From the NCBI GenBank assembly GCA_003152695.1, contig PMAT01000115.1, positions 68,310 through 132,309 of the forward strand: a DNA stretch of 64,000 nucleotides, given 5' to 3'. Position numbers and translations under genes: made by a program. Source of the stretch: Acidobacteriaceae bacterium. GTDB taxonomy: Bacteria; Acidobacteriota; Terriglobia; Terriglobales; Acidobacteriaceae. Positions within the stretch are counted from its first letter, which is position 1. Every line of letters begins with the position of its first letter. The notes under the pieces were generated by a model. The model did no database searches, was not told the DNA's origin, and saw nothing but the letters and a program-made list of their open reading frames with translations. This document shows positions 44,148-52,525 of the stretch, piece after piece.

Positions 44148-45581
44148 ATGCGGTGGTTTCAGAAGTTGCTCCCGTTCGTTGTGTTGATCTTGTTGGCAGG
44201 CACTCTGGTGGCGCAATCGCCGCCGGCTGCGGCTCCGGGGGCAAACGAAGGGGCGGCGCAGGGCGACCGCATCGCGCAATTGCAGCAGCAGATCGCCGAT
44301 GCCAAAGGCTCGGCGGATAACGCGTGGATGCTGGTCAGTACCGCGCTGGTCCTGATGATGACCGGCCCGGGCCTGGCGCTCTTCTACGGCGGCCTGGTGC
44401 GCAAGAAAAATGTGCTCGCCACCATGATGCAGAGCTTCGCCATGATGGCGGTCATCACCGTGCTGTGGGGCATCGTCGCCTACAGCCTGTGCTTCGCCTC
44501 CGGCAACAGCTTCCTCGGCGGATTGAGTCACGCCTTTCTGCGCGGCGTCGGCGCGCAACCAGATGCCGACTACGCCGCGACCATCCCGCAACAGACCTTC
44601 ATGATTTACCAATTGATGTTCGCCATCATCACTCCGGCGCTCATCAGCGGCGCCTTTGCCGAACGCATGAAGTTCAGCGCCATGGTGCTGTTCATGGTGC
44701 TGTGGTCACTCTTCGTTTATGCACCCATGGCCCACATGGTTTGGGGCAAGGGCGGCCTGCTGAACGCCAGCGTTGGCGGGCACTTTCCCACGCTCGATTT
44801 CGCGGGCGGTACCGTGGTCCACATCACCTCGGGAGTTTCGGCGCTTATTTGTGCCACCTACCTCGGCCGCCGGCTTGGTTATCCAACTGAGCCCATGCCG
44901 CCGCACAGCGTAGTGCTCAGTTTCATCGGGGCGTGTTTGCTGTGGGTGGGCTGGTTCGGCTTTAACGCAGGCAGCGCGCTGAGCGCCGGAAGCCTGGCCA
45001 CCAGCGCATTCGTGGCGACGCACTTCGCGGCGGCCTCCGCCGCCATTGGATGGGCGGGAGCGGAATGGATTCGCAACGGTAAACCCAGCGCCTTGGGAGC
45101 GATCTCCGGCTGTGTCGCTGGATTGGTTGCCATCACCCCGGCAGCAGGATTCGTTGGGCCGATGCCAGCCCTGTTGATCGGGCTGATCGCCGGGGTTTCC
45201 TGCTACATGATGGTCGCCAGAGTGAAGGCTTGGCTCGGTTATGACGATTCGCTCGACGCCTTCGGCGTGCATGGCGTGGGAGGGACCATCGGCGCGCTGT
45301 TGACCGGGGTCTTCGCCACCAAACTTGTCAACCCGATATTCAAAGACGGGCAGGGAAGTGCGCTGGCTGTCGGGATGATCGACGGCAACTATCACCAAAT
45401 GTTGAACCAAATGGTCGGCATTGCGATGGCGATCGTGCTGGCGGTCGTGGGCACTTACATCATTCTTAGAGTTGTCGATTTCGTCCTGGGAGTGCGCGTC
45501 TCCGCGGAACACGAGGAGCAGGGGCTCGACGTTACCCAGCACGGCGAAGAAGGCTATTACTGGGAGGTTTCCCTGCCCTAG
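44148..45581 (+). CDS. amtB: Ammonium transporter
   Basis: 477 residues from ATG 44148 (AGGAG upstream), with a signal peptide (FVVLILLAGTLVAQ), as in many Amt proteins, then eleven helices. Conserved: STALVLMMTGPGLALFYGGLVRKKN, GGTVVHITSGVSALICATYLG (first twin-His region) and DAFGVHGVGGTIGALLTGVF (second His). Followed by a P-II gene and glnD, so ammonium uptake is controlled by P-II. Confidence 0.95.
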   Translation: MRWFQKLLPFVVLILLAGTLVAQSPPAAAPGANEGAAQGDRIAQLQQQIADAKGSADNAWMLVSTALVLMMTGPGLALFYGGLVRKKNVLATMMQSFAMMAVITVLWGIVAYSLCFASGNSFLGGLSHAFLRGVGAQPDADYAATIPQQTFMIYQLMFAIITPALISGAFAERMKFSAMVLFMVLWSLFVYAPMAHMVWGKGGLLNASVGGHFPTLDFAGGTVVHITSGVSALICATYLGRRLGYPTEPMPPHSVVLSFIGACLLWVGWFGFNAGSALSAGSLATSAFVATHFAAASAAIGWAGAEWIRNGKPSALGAISGCVAGLVAITPAAGFVGPMPALLIGLIAGVSCYMMVARVKAWLGYDDSLDAFGVHGVGGTIGALLTGVFATKLVNPIFKDGQGSALAVGMIDGNYHQMLNQMVGIAMAIVLAVVGTYIILRVVDFVLGVRVSAEHEEQGLDVTQHGEEGYYWEVSLP

Positions 45582-45592
45582 TGCTGGTAGAG

Positions 45593-45645
45593 CCGGCCTT
45601 TAGGCCGGAGTCGCGGACACCCTCAGTATTCGGGGCTTCAGCCCC
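45593..45645. repeat. CTTTAG-family hairpins between amtB and glnK
   Basis: ccggcctttaggccgg at 45593-45608 and ggggcttcagcccc at 45632-45645. Same dispersed family as at 14822-15005. Confidence 0.6.
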
Positions 45646-45670
45646 TGGGGTATACGGTTAGAGATCACTT

Positions 45671-46009
45671 ATGACCAAGCTGGAAGCAGTGATTCAACCT
45701 TCGAAATTCGAAGCCGTCAAAGATGCTCTCCTCGAAATTGGAGTGGAGGGCATGACCGTAACCGAGGTCCGCGGTCACGGACGACAGAAGGGGCATACCG
45801 AGTTCTATCGCGGCCGCGAGTACACGGTCGATCTTCTCCCCAAGGTGAAGATTGAGACCGTCATGCCTGACCGCCTGGTGGACAAGGCGATTGCGGCGGT
45901 CACCAAGGCCGCGCGCACCGGCAAGATCGGCGACGGCAAGATCTTTCTGTCGCGCGTGGACGAAGCTATCCGCATACGCAACGAAGAGCGCGGCGAAGCT
46001 GCACTGTGA
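45671..46009 (+). CDS. glnK: Nitrogen regulatory protein P-II
   Basis: 112 residues, canonical P-II length. T-loop with the uridylylation Tyr51 in FYRGREYTVDLLPK; signature GRQKGHTEFYRG; C-terminal TGKIGDGKIFLSRVDEAIRIR. Binds 2-oxoglutarate and ATP/ADP, is modified by GlnD (next gene) and gates AmtB (previous gene). glnB versus glnK cannot be told from sequence; the amtB neighbour favours glnK. Confidence 0.95.
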   Translation: MTKLEAVIQPSKFEAVKDALLEIGVEGMTVTEVRGHGRQKGHTEFYRGREYTVDLLPKVKIETVMPDRLVDKAIAAVTKAARTGKIGDGKIFLSRVDEAIRIRNEERGEAAL

Positions 46010-46067
46010 GAATGCGCAATAGTCCGCTAAGACCAGTTTCCGCAAGACTAGAGCCTTGCCTTGAAGG

Positions 46068-46246
46068 GGCACGCCTTCAGGCGTGCCGTACAAGCATTCC
46101 TAAACGCACGGCTTTAGCCCCTGAGGGACTTCGACTCTCACAGCGACCGAAGGCAGCGCCTAGCACCGTCGCACAAAATCGAATTCCCGCGGGGGCTGAA
46201 GCCCAAGTTCTCTCACCAAACTTCACGGCACAGCTAAAGCTGTGCC
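46068..46246. repeat. Palindromic repeats between glnK and glnD
   Basis: The gap 46010-46287 carries ggcacgccttcaggcgtgcc (46068-46087) and ggcacagctaaagctgtgcc (46227-46246), with partial copies between. Same REP-like family as at 14.8 kb. No gene seen. Confidence 0.6.
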
Positions 46247-46287
46247 CCTTCAAGGACAGACCAACCCGGAAGGCGCTTTAGAAGATC

Positions 46288-48888
46288 ATGTCCAGCCAGG
46301 CGCTCGAACACGGCCCTCGCGCCTTGTACCGGCAAGAGTTCGAGCGTCTGCGGCGGGAGTTCGAAGCGACCGGCTCGGGTCGCGCCTTGCTGCGCGACCG
46401 CACGCAGTTGGTTGACAAGCTGGCGCTGCAACTCTGGGAGCAGCACGTCCCGCCCGCCGTCCGCAGCGGCTTCACGCTGGCCGCGCTGGGTGGCTTCGGT
46501 CGCGGCGCTCTGTTTCCTCATTCCGACATCGACCTTCTCTTCCTGGCTGAGAACGACGCCCTGCGTGGCCGGATGAAAAACCCGGTGCGCAGCATGTGCC
46601 AGGAGATGTGGGACACCGGCCTGCGAGTCAGCCCGACGACGCGCACGCTCGACGAGTGCGCACGCTTCGACCCCGACAATGTCGAGTTCACCGTCTCACT
46701 GCTCGACTGCCGCTTTCTGAGCGGCGACGCCAAGCTGTTCGAACGCCTCCATGAAAAGGGCCTGCCACAACTTGTGACGCGCGAGGCGGATGTCCTCATG
46801 CAACGCCTGGCGGAAGTGACTCGCACCCGGCATTTGCGCTTCGGCGACACCATCTTTCATCTGGAACCCAACCTGAAAGAAGGCCCCGGCGGGCTGCGCG
46901 ACCTGCATGTATCGCGATGGCTGGAAACGATCCTGGCGCTGGTGTCCGACCGCAGGTGGCCGGATACGCTCCACGCGCCGCCAAATTCGGAAAGCGACGC
47001 TGTTCTCGACGCGCTGGACTTCCTCACCTCCACCCGCTGTTATCTGCACTACCGGGGCAATCGCGACGATAACGTTATTTCCTGGGAGGCCCAGGACGAG
47101 TTAGCCAAGCGGGGCATCGCGACCCAGTCAGGGGGCGTTTCGTCCGCGGAATGGATGCGCCTGTACTTTCGCCATGCCACGACCATCCATCGGCACGCCC
47201 GGCAGATGCTGGAACAGCTTCCCCGAAAACGTTCTTCGCTGTACCGCTCGTTTCAGCAGTGGCGCTCGCGCTCCTCGAATGAGGAATTTTCGCTGGTGGA
47301 CGGTCGCGTCTATTTGCAGCAGACGGCAGGCGCTCGCGATCCTTTCGTGATCTTGCGGCTGTTCACTTTTGTCGCCCGCCACGGCGTCGCGCTCAGTGTT
47401 GAGACCGAGCGCCGGCTCAGCAACGCGCGCCGCGGATTGGCCGACACCATGCCGCTGGATTCGCGCTTATGGCAGCATCTGCGCGAGATCCTGGTACTGC
47501 CCTACGCTGCCGATGCCCTGCGCGCCATGCATTCGCTGGGCCTGCTCACCCTCGCCATTCCAGAATTCGAGGCGATTGACTCGCTGGTCCTGCGCGACCT
47601 CTACCATCGCTACACCGTGGATGAACACAGCATTCTCGCGATTGAGATGTTGCATCGGCTGGCTGCCAACGACGTCGAGTGGCTGCAGCCTTTCGCCACT
47701 CTGCTGGCCGAATTGGAGCGCCCGGAACTGCTCTTTCTGGCGTTGCTGCTGCACGATACCGGCAAAGGCATGGACGGGGACGACCATGTTCATAACAGCG
47801 TGCAGCTCGCTGCGGCTGCGGTGCAGCGGATGGGCCTGGAGGAAGAAGACGATCAGACTGTCGGCCTATTGATCGCCACCCACTTGGAGATGTCGTCCAC
47901 GCTGCGACGCCGCGATATTTACGATCCCGAGACGGCGCGCGAACTGGCGCACAAAGTGGGCACCCCCGAGCGGCTGAAGATGCTGACGCTGCTGACCCTC
48001 GCCGACATCAAGTCTGTCAATCCTGACGCGCTTACGGCGTGGAAGGCGGAGAACCTTTGGCGCCTGTACACCGGCACCGCCAACTACTTCACCCGCAGCG
48101 CCGACTGCGAACGATTTCACGCCGAGGAGTGCAGCGCACAAGTGGAGCGCATCGCCGCGCTGCTGCCCAAGCGCCGTTCGCAACTGCTGAAGTTTCTCGA
48201 TGGCCTGCCTCAGCGCTACCTCATGTCGCACGCGCCCGAACAGGTGCTTTTGCATTTCGAGATGGCGAAGCAGCTACGCGGCCAACCGGCACAGCTCGCC
48301 ATACGCCGCATTGCCGGCCAGCACGAACTCACCATCGTCACCCTCGACCACCCCGGCCTGTTTTCCACCCTGGCTGGCATTCTCTACGGATGGGGTATGG
48401 ACATCACCAAGGCGAGCGCCTTCTCCAACCGCGCCGGGGTCATCGTTGACAGCTTCTATTTCAGAGATCGCTTTCACACTCTGGAGCTAAATCCCCCGGA
48501 ATGCGAGCGCTTCAAGAAGTCGATTGTCGAAATCCTGATCGGCGAAGCCCCGCTGGAGCGCCTGCTGGAGTCGCGGCTCAAGTCCGACACCAAGCCGGTC
48601 AAGCTCAAGGTCGAAACCCGCCTGCGCTTCGACGAGGAATGTTCTCCGGCCAGCACTTTGCTGGAAGTCGTCACCCAGGACCGTCCCGGACTGCTGCACA
48701 CCATCAGTTCCATCCTCTCCCGTCAGAACTGCAGTATTGAGGTCGCGCTGATTGACACCGAAGGCGCAACCGCCCATGACGCGTTTTACCTGACCTGCGG
48801 TGGCACGAAACTCACGCGCGAGCAGCAGCGGGCCATCGAGTGGGCGCTTACCACCGAACTCGACGATTCCTTGCCCTCGACCTGGTAA
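46288..48888 (+). CDS. glnD: [Protein-PII] uridylyltransferase/uridylyl-removing enzyme
   Basis: 866 residues, standard GlnD layout: nucleotidyltransferase domain with LGGFGRGALFPHSDIDLLFLAE (about residues 68-89), helical GlnE-like domain, HD domain (LLFLALLLHDTGKGMDGDDHVHNS), and two C-terminal ACT domains (TIVTLDHPGLFSTLAGILYG; LEVVTQDRPGLLHTISSILS). It senses glutamine and modifies P-II. Its last 23 codons recur twice downstream as fragments at 49964 and 51115, carried in a tandem duplication. Confidence 0.96.
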   Translation: MSSQALEHGPRALYRQEFERLRREFEATGSGRALLRDRTQLVDKLALQLWEQHVPPAVRSGFTLAALGGFGRGALFPHSDIDLLFLAENDALRGRMKNPVRSMCQEMWDTGLRVSPTTRTLDECARFDPDNVEFTVSLLDCRFLSGDAKLFERLHEKGLPQLVTREADVLMQRLAEVTRTRHLRFGDTIFHLEPNLKEGPGGLRDLHVSRWLETILALVSDRRWPDTLHAPPNSESDAVLDALDFLTSTRCYLHYRGNRDDNVISWEAQDELAKRGIATQSGGVSSAEWMRLYFRHATTIHRHARQMLEQLPRKRSSLYRSFQQWRSRSSNEEFSLVDGRVYLQQTAGARDPFVILRLFTFVARHGVALSVETERRLSNARRGLADTMPLDSRLWQHLREILVLPYAADALRAMHSLGLLTLAIPEFEAIDSLVLRDLYHRYTVDEHSILAIEMLHRLAANDVEWLQPFATLLAELERPELLFLALLLHDTGKGMDGDDHVHNSVQLAAAAVQRMGLEEEDDQTVGLLIATHLEMSSTLRRRDIYDPETARELAHKVGTPERLKMLTLLTLADIKSVNPDALTAWKAENLWRLYTGTANYFTRSADCERFHAEECSAQVERIAALLPKRRSQLLKFLDGLPQRYLMSHAPEQVLLHFEMAKQLRGQPAQLAIRRIAGQHELTIVTLDHPGLFSTLAGILYGWGMDITKASAFSNRAGVIVDSFYFRDRFHTLELNPPECERFKKSIVEILIGEAPLERLLESRLKSDTKPVKLKVETRLRFDEECSPASTLLEVVTQDRPGLLHTISSILSRQNCSIEVALIDTEGATAHDAFYLTCGGTKLTREQQRAIEWALTTELDDSLPSTW

Positions 48889-48973
48889 GCGGGACCGCCG
48901 ATGCTGACCACGGACTGGTTACTTCGGGTTGCAGCAGGGAAACCGCTCGTTCCCTGATTTCTTTTCAGATAGC

Positions 48974-49001
48974 AAGAAAAAGCCGGAGCAGAAGCTCCGG
49001 C
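48974..49001 (-). terminator. Terminator of PEP-CTERM gene 1
   Basis: Minus strand GCCGGAGC-TTCT-GCTCCGGC then TTTTTCTT: perfect 8-bp stem, tetraloop and T-run. The converging glnD transcript meets it from the other side. Confidence 0.85.
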
Positions 49002-49029
49002 CGTCTAACAACTGGGGGAAGGGTTGTAT

Positions 49030-49707
49030 TTACCGGGTCAACTTGCGGCGCAGGACGCCCGCCAAGCCGAGGATGCCAGAACCGAACAGCAGAATGCTGC
49101 TGGGCTCAGGAGTCGTTCCCCCTCCACCGGTGGTGACGGTGAACGATTCTCCGGGATAACCGCATCCCGCGCCGCCTCCAGGGACGATCACACCGACCTC
49201 GAAGTCGCAAGTCGCTGGGCCGGCTGAGGTAATGTCCCATCCGTTATAGCCGACGCCTTGGTTGTCGGTGGCGTTGGTAAGCGTAAGCCAGTATTCGTCG
49301 CCAGCGGTAAACGAGGTGCCACTGATCGAGAAATGGCTGATGTAAACGTCGTAACCATAGGGATCGCAGCCACTTCCGCCGCTACTACAGTACAGGCTAG
49401 TGCCAAAACCGGAGGCGGCCGTTAAGGTACCGCTGAAGTTGTTGTTGCCGATGGCCCAAGTAACCCCGGTCGGAACCGTACCGGCGAGCACCCACTCGCC
49501 GAAGTACACTTGGCCGCCGCTGCCGCTAGCCGCCGCAACAAAGCCGTCGGAAAGACTTTGGCCAAAGGGGCCGCCATTGCCGTCGATAAATAGCGCATTG
49601 TCCCCGCTAAGTATTGGACCTTCGCTAAATACCGTATCCGCGAAAGCCGCGGTGCCCAGCGCTAGACACAGGATTGTGAGCAGTGACAGAGTAGCGATAT
49701 GTTTCAC
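49030..49707 (-). CDS. PEP-CTERM sorted exported protein 1
   Basis: 225 residues from GTG 49707, with GGAGGG eight bases upstream. Signal peptide (LLTILCLALGTAAFA), secreted beta-rich Gly/Ser domain, and a C-terminal PEP-CTERM sorting signal: TPEPSSILLFGSGILGLAG then basic RRK. Such proteins are cleaved and anchored or released by an exosortase. No exosortase gene is in the window. First of three tandem paralogues. Confidence 0.9.
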   Translation of the reverse strand: MKHIATLSLLTILCLALGTAAFADTVFSEGPILSGDNALFIDGNGGPFGQSLSDGFVAAASGSGGQVYFGEWVLAGTVPTGVTWAIGNNNFSGTLTAASGFGTSLYCSSGGSGCDPYGYDVYISHFSISGTSFTAGDEYWLTLTNATDNQGVGYNGWDITSAGPATCDFEVGVIVPGGGAGCGYPGESFTVTTGGGGTTPEPSSILLFGSGILGLAGVLRRKLTR

Positions 49708-49790
49708 GGAGCGAACCCTCCTTCAGGTTCAAGTTGGAAATGTACCCACTGGGTAGTCCCCCAAATGAAAGGGATCTCGCCACGGTACCA

Positions 49791-49805
49791 GCAATTCAAG
49801 TGCCA
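49791..49805 (-). promoter_or_regulatory. Sigma-54 promoter of PEP-CTERM gene 1
   Basis: Minus strand TGGCAC-TTGAA-TTGCT: GG and GC exactly ten bases apart, matching the -24/-12 consensus TGGCAC-N5-TTGCW. About 85 bases upstream of the GTG. Conserved in all three units. Confidence 0.8.
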
Positions 49806-49963
49806 CCGTAAACCCTGTAGAATACTAAGTTGTGTGGCAATCCTGTGCACTCATTTGCGACATCGTTCTAGGCAATTTCCCTCCAATCTGCCTTTACCAC
49901 TGCCTGGTCGGGCAACCGAAGCCCGCTCTGCAGGAGCTCGACAAGGGCAACATGAAACTCAGG

Positions 49964-50035
49964 CGCGAGCAGCAGCGGACCACCGAGTGGGCGCTGACCA
50001 CCGAACTCGACGATTCCTTGCCGTCAACCTGGTAA
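49964..50035 (+). pseudogene. glnD 3'-end fragment (copy 2)
   Basis: 23 codons reading REQQRTTEWALTTELDDSLP...W then TAA, matching the glnD C terminus (REQQRAIEWALTTELDD...) with two changes. It has no start or upstream domains; a passenger of the duplication. Confidence 0.85.
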
Positions 50036-50119
50036 GCGGAACGCCGATGCTGGCCGCGGGCTGCTTACTTCAGGTCGTAGCAGGGAACCCGCTCGTTCCC
50101 TGATTTCTTTCCACATTGC

Positions 50120-50147
50120 AAGAAAAAGCCGGAGCAGAAGCTCCGGC
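50120..50147 (-). terminator. Terminator of PEP-CTERM gene 2
   Basis: Same GCCGGAGC-TTCT-GCTCCGGC hairpin and T-run on the minus strand as in unit 1. Confidence 0.85.
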
Positions 50148-50176
50148 CGTTTTCTTGAAATGGGGAAGGGTTGTAT

Positions 50177-50848
50177 TTACCGGTTAAGTTTGCGGCGCAG
50201 GACGCCCGCCAAGCCGAGGATGCCAGAACCCAAGAGCAGAATGCTGCTGGGCTCAGGAGTCGTAGTGGTGGCGCTGAGCGTGAAGGATTCCCCGCCGATT
50301 CCACAATCGCCATAATTGGTACCGCTCTGCCGGAAGTTGCAAGTCGCCGGACCGCCGTTGGGGCCTGCTAGATCCCACCCTTCCGTCGACGAACTACCGG
50401 CGTCGCTGGCATTACTTATGGAGAGCCAGTACTCGTTGCCGGCTGTCATGGCTGCGGAGGTAATTGGAACGGTCACGCTGTAAATGTCGTAACCGAAGCC
50501 GTTGGTGAACAGTTTCACACTGTTAGTGCCATTTTGGGTAACGGTTCCGCTGCCGATGTCGGTGCCGAACGCCGAGCTGCCGAGCTCATAGCTGAAACTC
50601 GTCGGCGCGGTGCCGGCGGCTATCCACTCACCCCATGCGAGCTGGTTGGGGCTGCCGGACGCTGCCGCAATAAACCCGTCCGAAATGTCCTGGACAGACC
50701 CTAGAAAATTAGCGTGGTTGGGGCCGGTGACAAAGAATCCATTATCGTTGCCATCAATCCCGCCGTCGTTATAGATGATCGTCTGCGCGAAGCCGGTCAA
50801 GGCAAGACACAGAATTGTAAGTAAGAGAACAGCGATACGCATTTTCAA
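50177..50848 (-). CDS. PEP-CTERM sorted exported protein 2
   Basis: 223 residues from TTG 50848, aligned with the GTG of gene 1 (same GGAGGG-N8 spacing); ATG 50842 is an alternative. Signal peptide (AVLLLTILCLALTGFAQ), a beta-rich secreted region, and TPEPSSILLLGSGILGLAG followed by RRK. Closer to gene 3 than to gene 1 (both share NDNGFFVTGPN, SYELGSAAFGTD-like and GPATCNFRQSGTNYG segments). Confidence 0.9.
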   Translation of the reverse strand: MKMRIAVLLLTILCLALTGFAQTIIYNDGGIDGNDNGFFVTGPNHANFLGSVQDISDGFIAAASGSPNQLAWGEWIAAGTAPTSFSYELGSSAFGTDIGSGTVTQNGTNSVKLFTNGFGYDIYSVTVPITSAAMTAGNEYWLSISNASDAGSSSTEGWDLAGPNGGPATCNFRQSGTNYGDCGIGGESFTLSATTTTPEPSSILLLGSGILGLAGVLRRKLNR

Positions 50849-50930
50849 GGAGCGAACCCTCCTTTAGGTTCAAGTTCCAAATGTACGCACTGGATGATCC
50901 CCCTAGCGACAGGGGCTACCGAGGGTAAAT

Positions 50931-50945
50931 GCAATTCAACTGCCA
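50931..50945 (-). promoter_or_regulatory. Sigma-54 promoter of PEP-CTERM gene 2
   Basis: Minus strand TGGCAG-TTGAA-TTGCA, same spacing as in units 1 and 3. Confidence 0.78.
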
Positions 50946-51114
50946 CCGTAAAGCCTGTAGAATGTTAAGTTGTGTCGCGATCCTGTGCACTCATTTGCGA
51001 CATCGTTCTAGGCAATTTCCCTCCAATCTGCCTTTACCGCCTGCCTGGTCGGGCAACCGAAGTCCGCTCTACAGGAGCTCGCCAAATGGGCACATGAAAC
51101 TCAGGAAACTCAGG

Positions 51115-51186
51115 CGCGAGCAGCAGCGGGCCATCGAGTGGGCGCTTACCACCGAGCTCGACGATTCCTTGCCTTCGACTTGGTAA
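51115..51186 (+). pseudogene. glnD 3'-end fragment (copy 3)
   Basis: 23 codons identical in protein sequence to the glnD C terminus (REQQRAIEWALTTELDD...), then TAA. Preceded by a small internal duplication of gaaactcag. Confidence 0.85.
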
Positions 51187-51270
51187 GCGGGACCGCCAAT
51201 ACTGGCTGCGGGACAGGTTATGTCGGGTCGCTGCAGGAAACCAACTCGTCCCCTGGTTCTTTTCAGATAG

Positions 51271-51306
51271 CAAAAAACAGGCCGGAGCAGAAGCTCCGGC
51301 CGTTTT
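51271..51306 (-). terminator. Terminator of PEP-CTERM gene 3 (bidirectional)
   Basis: GCCGGAGC-AGAA-GCTCCGGC with A-run before and CGTTTTT after, so T-runs exist on both strands. Confidence 0.8.
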
Positions 51307-51328
51307 TGAATCGGGGAAGGGTTTGTAT

Positions 51329-51997
51329 TTACCGGGTCAACTTGCGGCGCAGTACGCCCGCCAAGCCGAGGATGCCAGAACCGAACAGCAGAATGCTGCT
51401 GGGCTCAGGAGTCGTCCCGGTGCCGGAGGTGAGCGTGAAGTCTTCCCCGCCCAATCCGCAATTGCCATAATTGGTACCGCTCTGCCGGAAGTTGCAAGTC
51501 GCAGGACCGCCGCTACCGCCGTTCGGGATGTCCCACGCTTGTGTACCATCGTTGCCGGCGTCGGTGGCATTGCTGATGGAGAGCCAGTACGTGTCGCCGG
51601 CTGTCATGGCTGCGGAGGTAATACCAACCTTAACGTCGTAAATGCCATAACCGTAAGTGTTGGTAAAGAGGAAGGTGCTGTTACCAGCATTTTGCGTAAC
51701 GGTTCCGGAACCGAGGTCGGTGCCGAACGCCGCGCTGCCTAGCTCATAGCTAAAACTCGTCGGCGCGCCGACTGACCACTCACCCCACTCGAGGTTGCCG
51801 GGGGTGCCGGAAGTTGCTGCAACAAACCCATTCGAAATGTCTTGGTAACTTCCCCCAATATTTCCGTAGTTGGGGCCGGTGACAAAGAAACCATTGTCGT
51901 TGCCATCAATCGGACCCTCGCTAAAGATTGTGCCAGCGGAGGCGGTCAAGGCAAGACACAGGATTGTGAGGAACAGAGTAGCGATACGTATTTTCAA
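51329..51997 (-). CDS. PEP-CTERM sorted exported protein 3
   Basis: 222 residues from TTG 51997; no ATG is available near the signal peptide (RIATLFLTILCLALTASAG), and the TTG aligns with the starts of copies 1 and 2 after the same GGAGGG. Ends TPEPSSILLFGSGILGLAG plus RRK. Sorting signal and signal peptide are more conserved than the middle, as expected for duplicated surface proteins. Confidence 0.9.
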   Translation of the reverse strand: MKIRIATLFLTILCLALTASAGTIFSEGPIDGNDNGFFVTGPNYGNIGGSYQDISNGFVAATSGTPGNLEWGEWSVGAPTSFSYELGSAAFGTDLGSGTVTQNAGNSTFLFTNTYGYGIYDVKVGITSAAMTAGDTYWLSISNATDAGNDGTQAWDIPNGGSGGPATCNFRQSGTNYGNCGLGGEDFTLTSGTGTTPEPSSILLFGSGILGLAGVLRRKLTR

Positions 51998-52079
51998 GGA
52001 GCGAACCCTCCTCAGGTTCAAGTCGTAAATGTACCCACTGGGTAGTCCCCCTAATGAAAGGGAGCTACCCAAGATAAAG

Positions 52080-52094
52080 GCAATTCAAGTGCCA
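52080..52094 (-). promoter_or_regulatory. Sigma-54 promoter of PEP-CTERM gene 3
   Basis: Minus strand TGGCAC-TTGAA-TTGCC, same spacing. The conserved upstream block up to 52229 could hold the activator site. Confidence 0.78.
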
Positions 52095-52221
52095 CCGTAA
52101 ACCCCGTAGAATGTTGACTTGTGACCGCACCCTGTGCACTCCTTTGCGACATCGTTCTAGGAAATTTCCCTCCAATCTGCCCTTTACCACCCCCGGTCGG
52201 GCAACCCAAGTCAACTCTACC

Positions 52222-52229
52222 GGAGTTCG
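52222..52229 (+). repeat. Left target-site duplication
   Basis: GGAGTTCG, directly repeated at 56564-56571, immediately outside the inverted repeats. Confidence 0.85.
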
Positions 52230-52250
52230 GGTAATGGTACAGTTTGAAAT
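52230..52250 (+). repeat. Left terminal inverted repeat of the transposon
   Basis: 21 bases, perfect inverse of 56543-56563; similarity then decays (tcttgggg versus ctttggcg). Confidence 0.88.
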
Positions 52251-52294
52251 TCTTGGGGCTGGTATGCTCCCCTGATTCGTGGGATGATGGCTCC

Positions 52295-52525
52295 GTGACC
52301 AAACATAAAGACGAGGACTTCGCCACAAACGCCCTTCGCGTGGTCGAGCAGGCCATCGGCGGAAAGCTGGCCGACGGCGGAGAGCACCGCAACAGCCCCC
52401 GCGCTGTAGCTGCTGGCAGCCGTGGCGGTCGCAAGGGCGGCCCAGCCAGAGCGCAAGCGCTTACGCCAAAACAGCGCAGCGAGATCGCCAAGAAAGCGGC
52501 GAAATCGCGCTGGAACAAATCTTAG
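52295..52525 (+). CDS. Small basic hypothetical protein (transposon cargo)
   Basis: 76 residues from GTG 52295. N-terminal half KDEDFATNALRVVEQAIGGKL; C-terminal half basic with ALTPKQRSEIAKKAAKSRW, a helix found at the end of many small hypothetical proteins. Could bind nucleic acid; not established. Its stop overlaps that of the convergent gene by 4 bases. Confidence 0.6.
   Translation: MTKHKDEDFATNALRVVEQAIGGKLADGGEHRNSPRAVAAGSRGGRKGGPARAQALTPKQRSEIAKKAAKSRWNKS

Larger units (their letters stand above)
48807..49953. repeat. Tandem duplication unit 1 (glnD tail + PEP-CTERM gene)
   Basis: About 1147 bases beginning gaaactcacgcgcgagcagc inside glnD. Contains the glnD C terminus, a terminator, PEP-CTERM gene 1 on the minus strand, its sigma-54 promoter and a conserved upstream block ending at ctctgcaggagctcg. 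Confidence 0.85.
49954..51104. repeat. Tandem duplication unit 2
   Basis: About 1151 bases, starting gaaactcaggcgcgagcagc, same order of parts as unit 1. Confidence 0.85.
51105..52229. repeat. Tandem duplication unit 3, interrupted by the transposon
   Basis: About 1125 bases with the same parts, ending at the 8-bp target site GGAGTTCG; homology resumes for only a few bases after 56571. Confidence 0.82.

Noticed and set aside
49832..50035. Independent small protein upstream of PEP-CTERM gene 2
   Set aside because: Its end is the copied glnD tail and its beginning is duplicated non-coding sequence; better read as a fragment.
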